This document shows, in pieces, positions 13,229-14,582 of a stretch of 14,582 nt of DNA (its first letter is position 1; every line of letters starts with the position of its first letter). The notes under the pieces are model-generated. The model made no database searches. It saw only the letters and a program-made list of their open reading frames with translations, and was not told the origin of the DNA. The stretch spans positions 1-14,582 of the forward strand of contig CAZHWT010000033.1 of assembly GCA_964536215.1 (NCBI GenBank), read 5' to 3'. The translations under genes and the position numbers were made by a program. The DNA is from CAZHWT01 sp964536215. GTDB lineage: Bacteria > Patescibacteriota > CAZHWT01.

Positions 13229-13249
13229 ATTCTCGACCCGATCGAGAAT
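13229..13249. repeat. 21-bp intergenic palindrome, copy 3 of 3
   Basis: Identical to 2329-2349 and 10527-10547. It lies between the divergent-side end of ppa and the SNase-like gene, in a 207-nt gap otherwise filled by the CGATT heptads and ATTCGT-like sequence. Confidence 0.75.
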
Positions 13250-13367
13250 CGCTACACACGTACGCACATTCGTCATTCGTACAACTGCAAACCGTAAACT
13301 GTAAACCGCAAACTATTCGTGGCTGACCTACCAATTATATCAGTCCTATCAACTGGCGAGCATCGGA

Positions 13368-14291
13368 TTACGGCGTTGTTGTCGATACAGGAGTTGGTAG
13401 AGTGGTTGGCGCAATTGGCTGCACCACATTCTGCTCTGGCGCACTAGTCGGCTCAGGTGTTGGGGTTGGACTAGGAGTAGAAGTCGGCAATATCCCGTTT
13501 TCAAAATCTTCCTCTACATTACACGTCCCCCACCAGCCTCGACGAGCTGACTTAGCTGCCTCTTGGGCTGCAATAAACGACACCTTCTGGCCATACCCCT
13601 CGCTACCAGACTCCTTAGCCATACCTGAATCGATCATCTGACGATTAATAATTGACCCATCCGGCCCAGCCACATAGCGGATCAGCTGCCCAGCCCCATC
13701 CTTATCCGGCAAATTTTCATCGGCCGTCAGCGAAATCTGACCATTCCCCACCAGCCCCTCCAAGTACTTCTTAGCTTCAATCCCAAAACAAGTCGGTGGG
13801 TACTTTGAATCCCCAGGATCCGGTGCCAATACCCCAATTAATCGCACCGTCTGAGCTTGATCATGCCAATTAACCTGCAGCCGATCACCACTTATAACCG
13901 AAATAACCTGAGCCGTCTGTGGCCCAGACGCTTCTGTCGTCGCCGCGGCCACCTGCCCACTCGTATCGTTCACAATTGGCGTCGGACTCACTTCTGCCAG
14001 CCTGGGCTCCCCAGTGCCAGACATGGCCGAAACCGCACTACTGCCCAAAAGCTGCCACCATGCCCCCTGAGCCACCAAGCTAGCTACCGCCATAACCGCA
14101 ATCAGTCCAACCTGTGCTCTCGACGCTTTCAACCGCGACCGCACCACCACTGCATACCCAACCCCAACCAGCGCCGGCCAACCCAGACCCGCTACCACTG
14201 CCGCAGCTGCCATCTGACCACCCTTAACCGGCCAACTAGCACTTCGCCAACGATCTATCCGAGATTGCACAACATCCAATGAGGGCAGCAT
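13368..14291 (-). CDS. Membrane-anchored staphylococcal-nuclease-like (SNase/thermonuclease) protein with altered active site
   Basis: The 307-residue product has two transmembrane helices (about 27-50 and 59-82), a polar linker, an SNase-fold domain (about 126-258) and a Pro/Thr/Ser-rich tail (269-307), so the domain is likely outside the membrane. Domain marks: VISGDRLQV (132-140), VRLIGVLAPD (149-158), CFGIEA (168-173), GQLIRYV (201-207), SGMAKESG (222-229), and RGWWGTC (251-257); Cys168 and Cys257 match the usual disulfide pair. Against S. aureus nuclease, Asp21 (Asp136) and Arg35 (Arg150) are kept, but Asp40 becomes Leu155, Glu43 becomes Asp158 and Arg87 becomes Gln202 (Ala200 in an ungapped alignment). 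Nuclease activity is therefore doubtful; a binding role is possible. The ATG at 14291 has no Shine-Dalgarno. Confidence 0.88.
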   Translation of the reverse strand: MLPSLDVVQSRIDRWRSASWPVKGGQMAAAAVVAGLGWPALVGVGYAVVVRSRLKASRAQVGLIAVMAVASLVAQGAWWQLLGSSAVSAMSGTGEPRLAEVSPTPIVNDTSGQVAAATTEASGPQTAQVISVISGDRLQVNWHDQAQTVRLIGVLAPDPGDSKYPPTCFGIEAKKYLEGLVGNGQISLTADENLPDKDGAGQLIRYVAGPDGSIINRQMIDSGMAKESGSEGYGQKVSFIAAQEAAKSARRGWWGTCNVEEDFENGILPTSTPSPTPTPEPTSAPEQNVVQPIAPTTLPTPVSTTTP

Positions 14292-14299
14292 AGATATAC

Positions 14300-14329
14300 A
14301 GTGTACTAGGTTTCAGGCAGGCGAGTCCA
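14300..14329 (-). promoter_or_regulatory. Candidate promoter of the SNase-like gene, leaderless spacing
   Basis: On the minus strand TGGACT (14329-14324), an 18-nt spacer and TACACT (14305-14300) end 8 nt before the ATG. Both boxes match consensus at four of six bases, so support is modest. Confidence 0.35.
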
Positions 14330-14367
14330 GGACTTGAGACGATTCGTCTATCGATGCTTCGTTATTC

Positions 14368-14536
14368 GTCTATTCGTTATTCGAATACTACTCACTACCC
14401 ACTACTCACCCTTGTCCGCCCCGCCAGGGTCGGAACTAACCACTCACCTAGGTATCCTTGGGCTCCTAGGGGTCCGGGGGGTCATGGGGAAAATGGTGTA
14501 TTGGGTGTATTAGGTGTATTGGGTATATTGGAGCCC
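14368..14536 (+). repeat. Dispersed 9-bp-period element, copy 4 of 4
   Basis: This is the most complete copy: GTCTATTCGTTATTCG, CTACTCA/CTACCCA heptads (14387-14407), the TTGTCCGCCCC/AGGGTCGGAA module, then ten in-phase 9-bp units (14447-14536), including CCTAGGTAT, CCTTGGGCT, CCGGGGGGT and TTGGGTGTA. It has one unit (CCGGGGGGT) that copy 3 lacks, so copies differ by whole units. A related hairpin, GCTTGGC/GCCGAGC (14552-14568), follows, as after copy 3. No gene is visible from 14292 to the window end. Confidence 0.8.
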
Positions 14537-14582
14537 GTCTACCTGTCGACTGCTTGGCAAAGCCGAGCGCACCTTGACCTTT

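Noticed and set aside
5981..14291. A defence island built from the helicase-nuclease, RadC and SNase-like genes
   Set aside because: The genes are far apart, on different strands, each with its own promoter and separated by repeats and housekeeping genes; no other defence component is seen.

Overview
The window looks like a metagenome-assembled bacterial scaffold, most likely from a Patescibacteria (CPR)-type organism. The basis is indirect: compact single-gene transcription units, very short or absent 5' leaders, a half-size MFS-like protein, a stand-alone UvrD-type helicase fused to a PD-(D/E)XK nuclease with no RecBCD/AddAB partners, and repeat-rich intergenic DNA. No rRNA, tRNA or ribosomal protein gene is present to fix the taxonomy. 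The gene ends examined terminate at TAA, TAG or TGA, which fits the standard bacterial code. A run of 100 N at 3098-3197 is flanked by an exact 55-bp duplication and is almost certainly a scaffolding artefact.

Layout. 1-565: a four-helix membrane protein (+) whose N-terminus may lie outside the window. 566-785: two strong palindromes between convergent genes. 786-2233: rlmH and class II fructose-bisphosphate aldolase, both on the minus strand and possibly co-transcribed. 2457-3095: a 6-TM MFS-like protein (-). 3358-4636: a VanY-type D,D-carboxypeptidase gene (-) enclosed by a pair of long imperfect inverted repeats. 4737-5591: a YpfJ-type zinc metallopeptidase (+). 5981-9310: a 1109-residue UvrD-like helicase-nuclease (-). 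9842-10249: a disordered Ala/Pro-rich acidic protein (-). 10848-11219: a DUF4112 membrane protein (-). 11689-12390: radC (+). 12639-13160: inorganic pyrophosphatase (-). 13368-14291: a membrane-anchored SNase-like protein (-) with eroded catalytic residues.

The genes do not form one pathway. They are housekeeping functions (rRNA methylation, glycolysis, pyrophosphate removal), cell-envelope proteins (carboxypeptidase, metallopeptidase, DUF4112, MFS-like, SNase-like) and DNA metabolism (helicase-nuclease, RadC).

The most distinctive content is intergenic. It comprises: (a) four copies of a dispersed element built on a divergent 9-bp period; (b) heptanucleotide arrays, notably a CGATT-type family including one block of 13 consecutive 7-bp units; (c) three identical 21-bp palindromes; (d) six copies of a TCCGCC/GGCGGA mini-hairpin; (e) the inverted repeats around the carboxypeptidase gene. 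Start sites fall into two groups: genes with a clear Shine-Dalgarno (fba, ypfJ-like, the Ala/Pro-rich gene, ppa) and genes with none but with a -10-like box 6-8 nt before the ATG (helicase-nuclease, DUF4112, carboxypeptidase, SNase-like), which suggests leaderless mRNAs.
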